Below are positions 1 through 14,310 of a DNA stretch of 64,000 bases, piece by piece. The stretch lies in the NCBI RefSeq assembly GCF_036898095.1, contig NC_090726.1, positions 165,179,973-165,243,972 of the forward strand. Direction: 5' to 3'. Source of the DNA: Palaemon carinicauda (taxonomy: Eukaryota; Arthropoda; Malacostraca; Decapoda; Palaemonidae). Every line of letters starts with the position of its first letter. The first letter of the stretch is position 1. Below the pieces are notes generated by a model. The model was not told the DNA's origin. It did no database searches and saw nothing but the letters and a program-made list of their open reading frames with translations. Made by a program: the position numbers and the translations under genes.

Positions 1-3000
1 TATTAGTATTTTTAAAATTATTAGTATTTTTCAAATTATCTGTATTTTTCAAATTATTAATATTTTTTAAATTATCGATATTTTTTAAATTATTGATATT
101 TTTAAAATCATTAATATTTGTGAAAATTATTAACATTTTTTTAAATTATCAATATTTTTTAAATTATCAATATTTTTTTAAATAATTAAAAAAATTTTAA
201 ATTATCAATATTTTCAAAATTATATATATTTTTAAAATCATTAATATTTTAAGAATTGTTAATAATTTTAAAATTATCAATATTTTTAGAATCATTAATA
301 ATTTTGAAATTATTAATATTTTTGAAATTATTAGTATTTTTGAAATTATTAATAATTTTACAATTATTAATATATTCAAATCTTTAATATTTTTTAAATC
401 ATTAATATTTTTAATATCAATATTTTTAAAAATTATTGACCTTCTTTAAATTATTAATATTTTTAAATTTATTGATATTCTTAAAATTATTAAAATTTTA
501 AAAATCATTGATAATTTTAAATTTATCAATATTTTTGAAACCTTAATAATTTTAAAATTATCAATATTTTTAAAATTATTAGTATTTTTAAAATTATTAA
601 GATTTTGAAAATTATATTTTTTTTAAAATCATTAATATTTTCAATATTAATATTTTTTTTAATTATTAATATTTTTCAAATTATTAATATTTTTAGAAGT
701 ATTAATATTTTTAATATCATTAATATTTTTAAAATTATTAATATTTTTAATATTACAAATATTTTTGTAATCATTAATAGTTTTTAAATTAATATTTTTA
801 AAATTATTAATATTTTTCAAATTATAAAAATTTTCAAAATTATTAATATTTTTAAAATTATTAATATTTTTAAAATTATCAGTAATTTTAAAATTATTTT
901 TTTTGAGTTATTAATATTTTTGAAATTTTTGATATCTTTTAAGTTATTAATATTTTTGAAATTTTTTTAAAATATTGGTACTTTTTAAAATTGGTAATAA
1001 TTTTTTAAATTACCAATATTTTTAAAATTATTAAAATTTTTAAAATTACAAATATTTTTAAAATCATTAATATTTTTTTAAATAATTAATAATTTCAAAA
1101 TTATTAATATTTTTAAAATTATAAAAAATATTAATATTTTTAAAATTACTAATGTTCTTAAAATTATCAGTATTTTCAAAATTATTACTATTTTCAAAAT
1201 TATTAATATTTTTTAAATTTTTGATACATTTCAAATTATTATTTTTAAAATTATTAAATTTTTTTGAAAATATTAATATTTTTTAAATTGGTAATATTTT
1301 TTCAATTACCAATATTTTAAAATTATCAAAATTTTTAAAATTATTGATTTTTTTTAATTATTATTTTTTAAATTATTGATATTTTTTAAATTATTAATAT
1401 TTTTTAAATTATTGATATTTTTAATATTATTAAAATTTTTAATATTATTATTCTTTTATTATTATTGATATTTTTTATAATAATATTTTTGATATTATTA
1501 ATATTATTAATATTTTTAATGTTATTAATATTTTTAATATTATTAATATTTTACTATTATTAATATTTTTAATATTATTAATATTTTTAATATTATTATT
1601 TTTAATATTATTAATATTTTTAATATTATTATTTTTAATATTATTAATATTTTTAATATTATTGACATTTTCAAAATTATCAGTATTTTTTGAAATTATT
1701 AGTATTTTAAAATTATTAGTATTTTTAAAATTATTAATATTTTCAATATTATTAATATTTTTAAAATCATTAAGATTTTTAAAATTATTAATATTTTCAA
1801 AATTATTAATATTTTTAAAACGATTAATATTTTTAATATTATCAATATTTTTAAAATTATTAATATTTTCAAAATAATTAATATTTCAAAAGCCATTAAT
1901 ATTTTTAAAATTATCAGTATTTTTAAAATCATTAATATTTTTAAAATTATTAATAATTTTAAAATTATTAATATTTTTAAAATTGAATATTTCTAAAATC
2001 ATTGATATTTTCAAAATTATTAATATTTTTGAAATCATTAATATTTTTATAATTATTAATATTTTTAAAATTATTAATATTTCGAAAATCATTAGTATTT
2101 TAAGTCATTAATATTTTCAAAATCATCAGTATTTTTTAAAATTATCAATATTTTTAAAATTATTGATATTTTAAAAATTATCCATATTTTTAGAATTATT
2201 CATATTTTTGAAATTATTCATATTTTTGATTTTTAAAATTATTAATATTTTTAAAATTATTGATATTTTGAAAATTATCCATATTTTTAGAATTATTCAT
2301 ATTTTTGAAATTATTCATATCTTTGAAATTATTCACACTTTCAAAATTATTAATATTTTTAAAATTATTCAGATTTTGTAAATTATTTGTATTTAAAATT
2401 ATTCGTATTTTAAAAATTATTCATGTTTTTAAATTATTTATTTTCAAAATTACTAGTAATTTCAAACTTATTTGTATTCTTAAAATTATTAGTATTTTTA
2501 GAATTATTGATATTTTCAAAATCATTAGTATTTATAAGATTATTGGTATTTTTGAAATTTTTAGTATTTTTTAAATTATTAGTATTTCAAAAATTATAAA
2601 TATTTTTAAAATTATTAGTATTTTTAAAATTATTAGTATTTTTCAAATTATCAGTATTTTTTAAATAATTAATATTTTTTTAAATTATTAATATTTTTTA
2701 AATTATCAATAATTTTTTAAAATTATTAATATTTTTAAAATTATTGATATTTTTGAAATTATTATTTTTTTAAATCATTAATAATTTTAAAATAATTAAT
2801 ATTTTTAAAATTATCAATATTTTTAAAAGGGTTAATATTTTTAAGATTATTTATATCTTTAAAATTATTAATACTTTTAAAATTATAAATATTTTAAAAG
2901 CCATTAATATTTTTAAAATTATCAATATTTTTAAAATCATTAATATTTTTAATATCATTAATATTTTTTAAAATCATTAATAATTTTAAAATTAATAATA

Positions 3001-4353
3001 TTTTTAAAATTAATATTTTTAAAATCATTGATATTTTCAAAATTATTCATATTTTTAAAATCATTAATATTTTTGAAATTATTAATATTTTCAAAATTAA
3101 TGATATTTTTAAATGGATTAACATTTTTAAATTTATTATTATTTTTTAAAATTATTAATATTTTAAAAATTATTAATATTCTTAAAATCATTAATATTTT
3201 AAGTCATTAATATTTTCAAAATCATCTATATTTTTTGAAATCATTAATATTTTTAAAATCATTAGTATTTTTAAAATTATTAATATTTTTGAGATTGATA
3301 TTTTAGAGATTATTAATATTTTCAAAATTATTAATATTTTTACAATTATTGATATTTTTAAAATTATCCTTATTTTTAGAATTATCCATATTTATAAAAC
3401 TATTCATATTTTCAAAATTATTCATATTTTTAAAATTATTAATATTTTTAAAATTATTCAGATTTTGTAAATTATTAATATTTTCAAAATTATTCATATT
3501 TTGTAAATTATCAATATTTTCAAAATTATTCATATTTTTAAAAATAATAATTATTTTCCAAATTATTAGTATTTTCAAAATTATTCGTATTTTTAAAATT
3601 CTCAGTAATTTCAAAATTATTTTTATTCCTAAAATTATTAGCATTTTTAGAATTATTAATATTTCTGAAATCATTAGTATTTTTAAAATAAATTGGTATT
3701 TTTTTATTTTATTATTATTTTTTAAATTAATAGTATTTTAAAAATTATAAATATTTTTAAAATTATTAGTATCTTTAAAATTATTGGTATTTTTCAAATT
3801 ATCAGTATTTTTTAAAATTATTGATATTTTTTTAAAATTATTAATATTTTTCAAATTATCGATATTTTTTTAATTATCAATATTTTTTCAAATTATTAAA
3901 AATTTTTTAATTATTAATATTTTTAAAATTATTGATATTTTTAAAATTATTAATATTTTGAAAATTATTAATAGTTTTAAAATTATCAATATTTTTAAAA
4001 TCATTAATAATTTTAAAATTATTAATATTAGTATTTTTAAAATTATTGATAATTTTAAAATTATTGATAATTTTAAAATTATATATATTTTCAAAATTAT
4101 CAATATTTTTAAAATCATTATATTTCTAAAATTATGCATATTTTTAAAATTATTAATAATTTTTAAATTATCAATATTTTTTAAATTATCAATATTTTTT
4201 GAATTATCAATATTTTTCTAAATTATTAACATTTTTTTAATAATTAATATTTTCAAAATTATTGATATTTTTAGAATTATTAATATTTTTAAAAGTATTG
4301 ATTATTTTAAAATTATAAATTATTTTAAATTCATTGATAATTTTAAAATTATT

Positions 4354-4454
4354 AACCCTTTTACCCCCAAAGGACGTACTGGTACGTTTCATGAAAAGCC
4401 ATCCCTTTACCCCCATGGACATACCGGTTTGTCCTTGCAAAAAAATGTTATAAA
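4354..4454 (+). repeat. GC-richer island, copy A1 (truncated TTAA-element end)
   Basis: An island of about 100 bp, far richer in G, C and CpG than the satellite. It starts TTAACCC at a point where the flanking monomer would read TTAATAT. It carries a left arm GGACGTACTGGTACGT at 4372-4387, a spacer of about 31 bp, a partly complementary right arm, then a short A run and TATAAA, and fades into satellite. The type-A diagnostics are CCCTTTACCCCC in the spacer and a right arm ending GGTTTGTCC, which breaks two base pairs of the inverted repeat. The surrounding 1.6 kb is collinear with the A2 region at an offset of exactly 19809 bp. I read it as a fossil transposon end, not a gene. Confidence 0.85.
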
Positions 4455-7400
4455 TTTTTTTTTTTCAAATTTTTCAAATTAGTATTTTTAAAATTATTAA
4501 TGATTTTAAGATTATTAATATTTTCAAAATTATAAATTTTTGAAAATCATTAATATTTTTGAAATAATTAATATTTTTAAAATTATTAATATTTTTTGAA
4601 TTAAAAATATTTTTAAAATTATTGATATTTTTAAAAATCATTAATATTTCGAAATAATTATTTTTGAAATTATTAATATTTCTAAAATAAAAAATATTTT
4701 CAAAATCATTAATATTTTTCAAATTATTAATATTTTTAAAATTATCAGTATTTTTTAAATTATTATTTCTTAAAATTATTAATATTTATAAAATTATATA
4801 TATTTTTTAAATTATTAATATTTTTAAAATTGTTAATATTTTTTAAATTATCAATATTTTTATAAAATTATTTAAATTTTTAAAATTATTGATATTTTCA
4901 AAATTATTAATATTTTCTAAATTATTAATATTTTTTTAAAATATTAATATTTTTTTAAATTATTAATTTTTTAAATTAATATTTTTTAAATTGTTAATAT
5001 TTCTAAAATTTTTGATATATTTTAAATTATTAATAATTTCAAAATCATTAATATTTTTGAAAATATTAATATTTTTAAATAGGTAATATTTTTTAAATTA
5101 CATATATTTTTAAAATTATTAAAATTTTTGAAATTATAGATATTTTTTTAATTATTATTATTTTTTAAATTATTGATATTTTTTAAATTATTAATATTTT
5201 TTAAATTATTATATTTTTAATATTAATAATTTTAAAATTATTAATATTTTTTAAATTATTTATATTTTTAATATTATTAATAATTTTATTATTATTATAC
5301 TTTAAATATTATTGATATTTTTAATATTATTAATATTTTTATTATCATCAATATTTTCAATATTATTAATATTTTCAATATCATTAATGTTTTTAAAATT
5401 ATTATTAATTTTAAATCCATTAATATATTTTAAAATCATTAATAATTTTAAAATATTTATATTTTAAATTTATTAATGATTTTAAAATTATTAATATTTT
5501 CGAAATCATTAATATTTTCAAAATCCTTAAGATTTTTAAAATTATCAGTATTTTCAAAATTATTATTATTTTAAAAGCCATTAATATTTTTGAAATTAAT
5601 AATATTTTTAAAATCAATATTTTTAAAATCATCAATATTTTTAAAATTATTAATATTTTTAAAATTATTAATATTTTTGAAATTGATGTTTTTTAAAATC
5701 ATTGATATTTTTAAAATTATTAATATTTTTAAAATTATTTATATTTTTGAAATTATCTATATTTTTAAAATCATTAATATTTCAAGTTCTTAATATTTAT
5801 TAAATCATCAATATTTTTAAAATCATTAATATTCTTAAAATCATTAGTATTTTTAAAATTATTAATATTTTTCAAAATTAATAATATTTTTAAAATTAAT
5901 ATTTTAAAGATTATTAATATTTTCAAAATTATTAATATTTTTACAATTATTGATATTTTTAAAATTATCCATATTTTTGAATTATTCATATTTTTAGAAT
6001 TATTCTTATTTTTGAAATTATTAATATTTTTTAAATTATTATTTTTAAAATTATTAATATTTTTAAAATTATTCAGATTTTGAAAATTATTCGTATCTAA
6101 AATTATTCGTATATATAAAACTATTCATATTTCTAAAATTATATTTATTTTTAAAATTATTAGTATTTTTTCTGAATTATCCATATTTTGAAAATTATTC
6201 GTATCTAAAATTATTCGTATTTTTGAGATTATTCATATTTTTGAAATTATATATATTTTTAAAATTATTAGTATTTTTTAAATAAGTATTTTTAAAATTA
6301 TTAGTATTTTTAGAATTATTAATATTATCCAAATCATTAGTATTTTTAAAATTACTGGTATTTCAGAAATTATTAATATTTTTTAAATTATCAGTATTTT
6401 TAAAATTATTAATATTGTTAAAATTATTAGTATTTTTAGAATTATTAGTATTTTTCAAATTATCAGTATTCTTCAAATTATTAATATTTTTTAAATTATT
6501 AATATTTTTTAAATTATCAATATTTTTTAAATTATCAATATTTTTCAAATTACCAATATTTTTTTCAAAATTATTAACGTTTTTTAAATTATTAATATTT
6601 TTAAAATCATTATTATTTTCAAAATTATTAATATTTCTAAAATTACAAATATTTTCAAAATCATAAATATTTTTTAAATTTTTTATATTTTAAAAATTGT
6701 TAATATTTTTAAAATTATAAATGTTTTCAAAATTATCTATATTTTTAAAATGATTAATATTTTTAAAATTAACAGTATTTTTAAAATATTATTGTCAAAA
6801 TCAATAATATTTATAAAATTATTTATATTTTTTAAATTATTAATATTTTTAAAATTATTAATTTCTCATATATATTAATGTTTTTAAAATTGTTAATATT
6901 TTTTAAATTATCAATATTTTTAAAATTATTGAAATTTTTAAAATTATTGATATCTTTTAATTATTAATATTCTTTAAAATATTAATGTTTTTTAAATTAT
7001 TAATATTTTTTAAATCAATATTTTTTAAATTAATATTTTTTAAATTATTAATATTTTTAATATTATTGATATTTTTAATAATATACTTTTAATATTATTT
7101 ATATTTTTAATATTGTTAACAATTTTTAATATTTTTATTTTTACTATTATTAATATTACTAATGTTTTTAATATTATTATTATATTTAATATTATTATTT
7201 TTAATACTATTAATATTTTTAATATTATTTATAAAATTATTTATATTTTTAAAATTATTAGTATTTTTTTAAATTTTAAGTATTTTAAAAATTATTAGTA
7301 TTTTTAAAATTATTAGTATTTTCAAAATTATTATTATTTTTTAAATTTTTAATATTTTTAAAATTATTAATATGTTCAATATTATCAATATTATCAATAT

Positions 7401-9433
7401 CTTTAATACTTTTAATATCATTAATATTTTTAATATCATTAATATTTTCAATATTATTAATATTTCCAATATTATTAATATTTTTAAAATTATTATCAAT
7501 TTTAAAATCATTAATATTTTTAAAATCATTAATAATTTTAAAATATTCATATTTTAAATTTATTAATAATTTTAAAATTATTAATATTTTCAAAATTATT
7601 AATATTTTTAAAATCCTTAAGATTTTTGAAATTATCAGTATTTTCAAAATTATTAATATTTTTAAAATTATTAATATTTTTAAAATTATTAATATTTTTA
7701 AAATTATTAATATTTTAAAAGCCATTAATATTTTTAAAATTATTAATATTTTTAAAATCGTCAATGTTTCTAAAATCATCAATATTTGTAAAATCATTAA
7801 TATTTTTAAAATTATTGATATTTTTAAAATTATTATTTTTTTATTATTAATAATTTTAAAATTATTAATATTTTCAAAATTATTAATATTTTTAAAAGGA
7901 TTAATATTTTTAAGATTATTAATATATTTAAAATTATTAATACTTTTAAAATTATTAATATTTTAAAAGCCATTAATATTTTAAAAGCCATTAATATTTT
8001 CAAAATTATCAATATTTTTAAAATCATTCATATTTTTAAAATCTTTAATATTTTTAAAATCATTAATAATTTTAAAATTATTAATATTTTTAAAATTAAT
8101 ATTTTTGAAATCATTGATATTTTCAAAATTATTCATATTTTTAAAATCATTAATATTTTCAAAATTATTCATATTTTTAAAATCATTAATATTTTCGAAA
8201 TTATTAGTATTTTCAAAATTATTGATATTTTTAATTGGATTAATATTTTAAAAACTATTATTATTTTAAAAATTATTAATATTTTAAAAATTATTAATAT
8301 TTTTAAAATCATTAATATTTTAAGTCATTAAAATTTTCAAAATCATCTATATTTTTAAAATCATTAATATTTTTAAAATCATTAGTATTTTTTAAAATTA
8401 TTAATATTTTTTAAATTATTAATATTTTTAAGATTGATATTTTAAAGATTATTAATATTTTCAAAATTATTAATATTTTTACAATTATTGATATTTTTAA
8501 AATTATCCATATTTTTAGAATTATCCATATTTATAAAACTATTCATATTTTCAAAATTATTCATATTTTTAAAATTATTAATATTTTTAAAATTATTCAG
8601 ATTTTGTAAATTATTAATATTTTCAAAAATATTCAGATTTTGTAAATTATTAATATTTTCAAAATTATTCATATTTTTTGAATTATATTTATTTTCAAAA
8701 TTATTAGTATTTTCAAAATTATTCCTATATTTAAAATTATCAGTAATTTCAAAATTATTTATATTAAAATTATTAGTATTTTTAGAATTATTATTATTTT
8801 TGAAATCATAAGTATTTTTGAAATTATTGGTATTTTTGAAATTATTAGCATTTTTTAAATTATTAGTATTCTGAAAATTATAAATGTTTTTAAAATTATT
8901 AGTATCTTTAAAATTATTGGTATTTTTCAAATTATCAGTATTTTTTGAAATTATTAATATTTTTTTAAAATTATTAATATTTCTTAAATTATCAATATTT
9001 TTTTAATTATCAATATTTTTCTAAATTATTAACATTTTTTTAAATATTAATATTTTTAAAATTATTGATATTTTTAAAATTATCAGTATTTTGAAAATTA
9101 TTAATAATTTTAAAATTATCAATATTTTTAAAATCATTAATAATTTTAAAATTATTAATATTAGTATTTTTAAAATTATTGATAATTTTAAAATTATTAA
9201 TATTTTCAAAATTATCAATATCTTTAAAATCATTAATATTTTTAAAATTAATCATATTTTTAAAATTATAAATATTTTTTAAATTATCAATATTTTTTAA
9301 ATTATCAATATTTTTTGAATTATCAATATTTTTTTAAATTATTAACATTTTTTTAATAATTAATATTTTCAAAATTATTGATAATTTTAAAATTATAAAT
9401 TATTTTAAATTCATTGATAATTTTAAAATTATT

Positions 9434-9533
9434 AACCCTTTTACCCCCAAAGGACGTACTGGTACGTTTCACGAAAAGCCATCCATTTACTCCCATGGAC
9501 ATACCGGTACGTCCTTGCAAAAAATGCTATAAA
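9434..9533 (+). repeat. GC-richer island, copy B1
   Basis: Same island as A1 and in the same orientation. Type B is marked by CCATTTACTCCC in the spacer. The inverted arms are well kept: GGACGTACTGGTACGT at 9452-9467 and ACATACCGGTACGTCC at 9499-9514, pairing at 14 of 16 positions across a 31-bp loop. Each arm also contains its own smaller palindrome (ACGTAC-TG-GTACGT on the left, TACCGGTA on the right). It lies 5080 bp after A1. Confidence 0.85.
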
Positions 9534-12343
9534 TTTTCTTTTCAAATTTTTCAAATTATTAGTATTTTTAAAATTATTAATGATTTTAAGATTATTAATA
9601 TTTTCAAAATTATAAATTTTTAAAAATCATTAATATTTTTGAAATTGTTAATATTTTTAAAATTATTAATATTTTTTGAATTAAAAGTATTTTTAAAATT
9701 ATTGATATTTTTAAAAATCATTAATATTTTCCAAATCATTATTTTTGAAATTATTAATATTTCTAAAATAAAAAATATTTTCAACATTAATATTTTTTAA
9801 ATTATTAATATTTTTAAAATTATCAGTATTTTTAAAATTATTATTTCTTAAAATTAATGATATTTATAAAATTATATATATTTTTCAACTTATTAATATT
9901 TTTAAAATTGTTAATATTTTTTAAATTATCAATATTTTTAAAATTATTAAAATTTTTAAAATTTTTTGATATTTTCAAAATTATTAATACTTTTTAAATT
10001 TTTAATATTTTTTAAAATATTAATATTTTTTTAAACTATTAATTTTTTAAATTAATATTTTTCAAATTATTAATATTTCTAAAATTTTTGATATATTTTA
10101 AATTATTAATAATTTCAAAATCATTAATATTTTTGAAAATATTAATATTTTTCAAATAGGTAATATTTTTTAAATTACATATATTTTTAAAATTAATGAA
10201 ATTTTTGAAATTATTGATATTTTTTTAATTATTATTATTTTTTAAATTATTGATATTTTTAATAATAATTTTAAAATTATTAATATTTTTTGAATTATTT
10301 ATATTTTTAATAATATTAATATTTTTAATATTATTATACTTTAAATATTATCGATATTTTTAATATTATTAATATTTTTAGTATTATTATTTTTGATATT
10401 ATTAATATTTTTAATATTTTTAATATTATTATTTTTAATATTATTATTATTTTTAATATTATTAATATTTTTAATATCATTGATATCTTAAAATATTTAT
10501 ATTTTTAAAATAATTAGTATTTTTTAAAATTATTAGTATTTTAAAAATTATTAGTATTTTTAAAATTATTAGTATTTTCAAAATTATCAATATTTTTAAA
10601 ATTACTGATATTTTTAAATTATTAGTATTTTTCAAATTATCAGTATTTTTTGAATTAATATTTTTTAAATTATCAATATTTTCTAAATTATTAATATTTT
10701 CAAAATTACTGATATTTTTAAAATTATTAATATTTCTAGAATTATTATTAATTTTGAAATCATTAATATTTTAAAAATCATTAATAATTTTAAAATATTC
10801 ATATTTCAATTATTAATAATTTTAAAATTATTAATATTTTCAAAATGATTAAAATTTAAAAAATCATTAAGATTTTGAAAATTATTGATATTTTAAAAAA
10901 TAATAATATTTTTAAAAGGATTAATATTTTTAAAATTAATATTTCTAAAATTATTAATATTTTTAAAATTATTAATATTTTAAAAGCCATTGATATTTTT
11001 AAAATTATTAATATTTTTTAAATCATTATTATTTTTAAAATCATTAATATTTTTAAAATTATTAATAGTTTTAAAATTATTAATATTTTTAAAATTATCA
11101 ATATTTTCAAAATTATTGATATTTTTAAAAGGATTAATATTTTTAAAATTATTAATATTTTTTAAATTATTATTTTTAAAATTATTAATATTTTTAAAAT
11201 AATTAATATTTCAAGTCATTATATTTTTAAAATCATCAATATTTCTAATATCATTAATATTTTTAAAATCATTAGTATTTTTAAAATTATTAATATTTCT
11301 TAAATTTTTAATATTTTTAATAATAATATTTTAAAGATTATTAATATTTTCAAAATTATTTTTACAATTATTGATATTTTTAAAATTATCCATATTTTTA
11401 GAATTATTCATATTTTTAAAATTATTCACAATTTCAAAATTATTCATATTTTTAAAATTATTAATATTTTAAAAATTATTCAGATTTAGTAAATTATTTG
11501 TATCTAAAATTATTCGAATTTTTAAAACTTCATATTTTTAAAATTATATTTATTTTTAAAATTATTAGTATTTTTAAAATTATTCATATTTTTAAAATTA
11601 TTAGTAATTTCAAAATTATTCGAATTCTTAAAATTATTAGTATTATTAGAATTATTAATATTTTTAAAATCATTAGTATTTTTGAAATTATTGGTATTTC
11701 TGAAATTATTAGTATTTTTCAAATTATTAGTATTTTTAGAATAATACATATTTTGAAAATTATTAGTATTTTTAAAATTAAAAGTATTATTAAAATTAAC
11801 AGTATTTTTTTAATTATTAATATTTTTTAAAACAATACATTTTTTTTAAATTATCAATATCTTTTAAATTATCAATATTTTTTTAAAAATTATTAAAATT
11901 TTTTAAATTACTAATATTTTTAAAATTTTTGATATTTTCAAAATTATTAATATTTTTAAAATTATTAATAATTTTAAAATTATCAATATATTCTAAAATC
12001 ATTAATAATTTTAAAATTATTAATATTTTTGAAATTATTAGTATTTTTAAAATTATTGATCATTTTAAAATTATTAATATTTTCAAAATTATCAATATTT
12101 TTAAAATCATTAATATTTTTAAAATTATCCATATTTTTAAAATTATTAATATTTTCTAAATTATCAATATTTTTTAAATTATCAATATTTTTTAAATTAT
12201 CAATATTTTTTTAAATTAACATTTTTTTAATTATTAATATTTTTAAAATTATTGATATTTTTAGAATTATTAATATTTTAAAAATTATTGATATTTTCAA
12301 AATTATGAATATTTTCAAAATCATTAATAATTTTAAAATTATT

Positions 12344-12442
12344 AACCCTTTTACTCCCAAAGGACGTACTGGTACGTTTCAAAAAAGCCATCCCATTACC
12401 CCCATGGACATACCGGTACGTCCTTGCACAAAATGCTATAAA
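12344..12442 (+). repeat. GC-richer island, copy C1
   Basis: Same island and orientation. Type C is marked by TTTTACTCCC near the start, CCCATTACCCCC in the spacer, and GCACAAAATGC after the right arm. The spacer here has lost the CG of CACGAAAAG. It lies 2910 bp after B1. The A-type island expected about 2 kb further on is absent: the satellite switches to the sequence normally found downstream of A (see findings) and is then interrupted by the transposon. Confidence 0.85.
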
Positions 12443-13305
12443 TTTTTTTTTTCAAATTTTTAAAATTAGTATTTTTAAAATTATTAATAATTTTAAAATG
12501 ATTAATATTTTCAAAATATAATTTTTTTTAAAATCATTAATATTTTTGAAATTATCAATATTTTTAAAATTATTAATATTTTTTATATTATCAATATTTT
12601 TAAAAATCATTAATAATTTTAAAATCATTATTATTTTCAAAATTTTTAATATTTCTAAAATCACAAATATTTACAAAATCATTAATATTTTTAAATTTTC
12701 AATATTTTAAAAATAATTAATATTTTTAAAATTATAGATATTTTCAAAATTATCAATATTTTTAAAATCATTATTATTTTCAAAATTATCAGTATTTTCA
12801 AAATGATTATTATTTTCAAAAATAATTATATTTATAAAATTATTTATATTTTTTAAATTATCAATATTTTTAAAATTATTAATTTCTCATAAATATTAAT
12901 GTTTTTAAAATTGTTAATATTTTTTAAATTATCAATATTTTTAAAATTATTGAAATTTTTAAAATTATTGATACTTTTTAATTATTAATATTCTTTAAAA
13001 TATTAATATTTTTTAAATTATTAATATTTTTTATATTAATATTTTTTAAATTAATATTTTTTAAATTATTAATATTTTTAATATTATTGATATTTTTAAT
13101 AATATTAAACTTTTAATATTATTGATATTTTTAATATTATTAACAATTTTTAATATTTTTATTTTTACTATTATTAATATTACTAATGTTTTTAATATTA
13201 TTATTATATTTAATATTATTATTTTCAAAATTATTATTATTTTTTAAATTTTTAATATTTTTAAAATTATTAATATGTTCAATATTATCAATATCTTTAA
13301 TACTT

Positions 13306-13309
13306 TTAA
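13306..13309. repeat. TTAA target-site duplication, left
   Basis: TTAA directly abuts the CCC that starts the element. The same context without an insertion (ACTTTTAATATCATT) is found in paralogous satellite with its TTAA at 7412-7415, 27155-27158 and 28877-28880. Confidence 0.92.
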
Positions 13310-13326
13310 CCCTGGATAGGTACGCT
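13310..13326 (+). repeat. Left terminal inverted repeat of the piggyBac-like element
   Basis: Reads CCCTGGATAGGTACGCT. It matches the reverse complement of the right end at 15 of 17 positions, the first 11 without mismatch. This is a presumed transposase cleavage and binding end, by analogy with the superfamily. Confidence 0.9.
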
Positions 13327-13342
13327 CCTCGGACACCCCTTT

Positions 13343-13376
13343 AAGGGTATACTCGGACGCGAACGACCCCGACGCC
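13343..13376 (+). repeat. Subterminal GC-rich motif, left copy
   Basis: A 34-bp motif running from AAGGGTATACTCGG to CGACCCCGACGCC. A direct copy with about five differences lies at 16650-16683, and a shorter inverted version starts near 16829 next to the right end. Repeated subterminal motifs are common transposase-binding sites in DNA transposons; that role here is inferred. Confidence 0.7.
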
Positions 13377-14310
13377 AAAAAAAATTCTTGAAAAATCAGT
13401 TTTTGCAGTAACCTCCTTTTTTCTTTTGCCAAAAAAAACTTCAATGAATGCTTAAAACAACTGTAAAGATAAATACTACTCATCTGCAGAAAAACTATTT
13501 ATTATAAATATTTTAAAAAATTAAGTAAAAAAAAAAGACCTGACATAAAAATTCATTAAAAAAAGTTTATACATATATACACAAATCCTTTTAGGAATTG
13601 ATTCTTAAATGTTTAGGACACATCTTGATGTAATTTGGATGAAGTCAGACCCATGGAGGTGAAGATCTGAATTGAGAAAAAAAGAGTAACTTTTTTTGGC
13701 CAAAAAACTTGTCCAAATTTCATGAATTTTTTTGGGTACCCAAATGAAATAGGAAGTTGCTAATTTTTTTAGGGAATAAACATATGTTATCCTAAAATAG
13801 AAATATGTAAAAAAATCTTCATTATTTTGTAAATTACATTTATATCAGGGGCCATATCTAAAGGTAATTTTTTGAGTACTTAGAAATTTCGTAAAAAAAT
13901 ACATATATTTAATATATAATATGATATTTATGCAGGTAAAAATATACCAAAATATCACAAATTCTATAGGGAACAAGAATATATATAGATAGGGCAGCTT
14001 ACGCTTCGGATATGTCCACAAAATGGCCGCCAACCACACTGACTCAGACTCCCTAATCTGCCACTTGAAATGTAGGAAGGGTATGTCAATTTCAAGGTGT
14101 TATTTACTAATCTAATTATTATTGGATATGCATAAAAATTGTATGGTGGGTTGCTGGATAATTGTCGATTATTTTACGACTATGAAATTGAAATTCTGAC
14201 CCAAAAAAATTTTTTTAAAGGGAAATAAAATCGAAAAAAAAAATGTAAAACAATATAATATTTTAGCTAAAAAAATTTGATGATATTCAATCAAAAAAAA
14301 GTAAACAAAA
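13377..14310. other. Unique left interior of the transposon
   Basis: About 930 bp of A+T-rich but non-satellite DNA with many A runs. I see no coding frame of useful length, no RNA gene and no transposase motif. It separates the left subterminal motif from the ~375-bp array and is probably a remnant of, or replacement for, the original interior. Confidence 0.6.

Larger units (their letters stand above)
1..13309. repeat. 18-bp AT-rich satellite, array I (left end outside window)
   Basis: The whole interval is a degenerate tandem array of an 18-bp monomer close to ATTATTAATATTTTTAAA. A nearly pure run of about four monomers is visible around 7649-7717. Variants differ by single substitutions (C or G at the T-to-A switch, TCA for TTA, AGA for AAA) and by 1-2 bp changes in the T or A tracts. 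Variants recur at matching positions in distant parts of the window, so they act as markers of a higher-order repeat. Apart from three GC-richer islands (entered separately) no other sequence class is visible. No gene is supported: the consensus has no stop in two frames per strand, giving strings such as IINIFK or NNFKNI on both strands at once. The left edge is cut by the window and the right edge is the TTAA target of the transposon. Confidence 0.95.

Noticed and set aside
9414..9623. Open frames crossing the islands (HPFTPMDIPVRPC-type peptides)
   Set aside because: They start and end in satellite, and the frame changes between island copies through small indels. The island is better explained as a transposon-end fossil.
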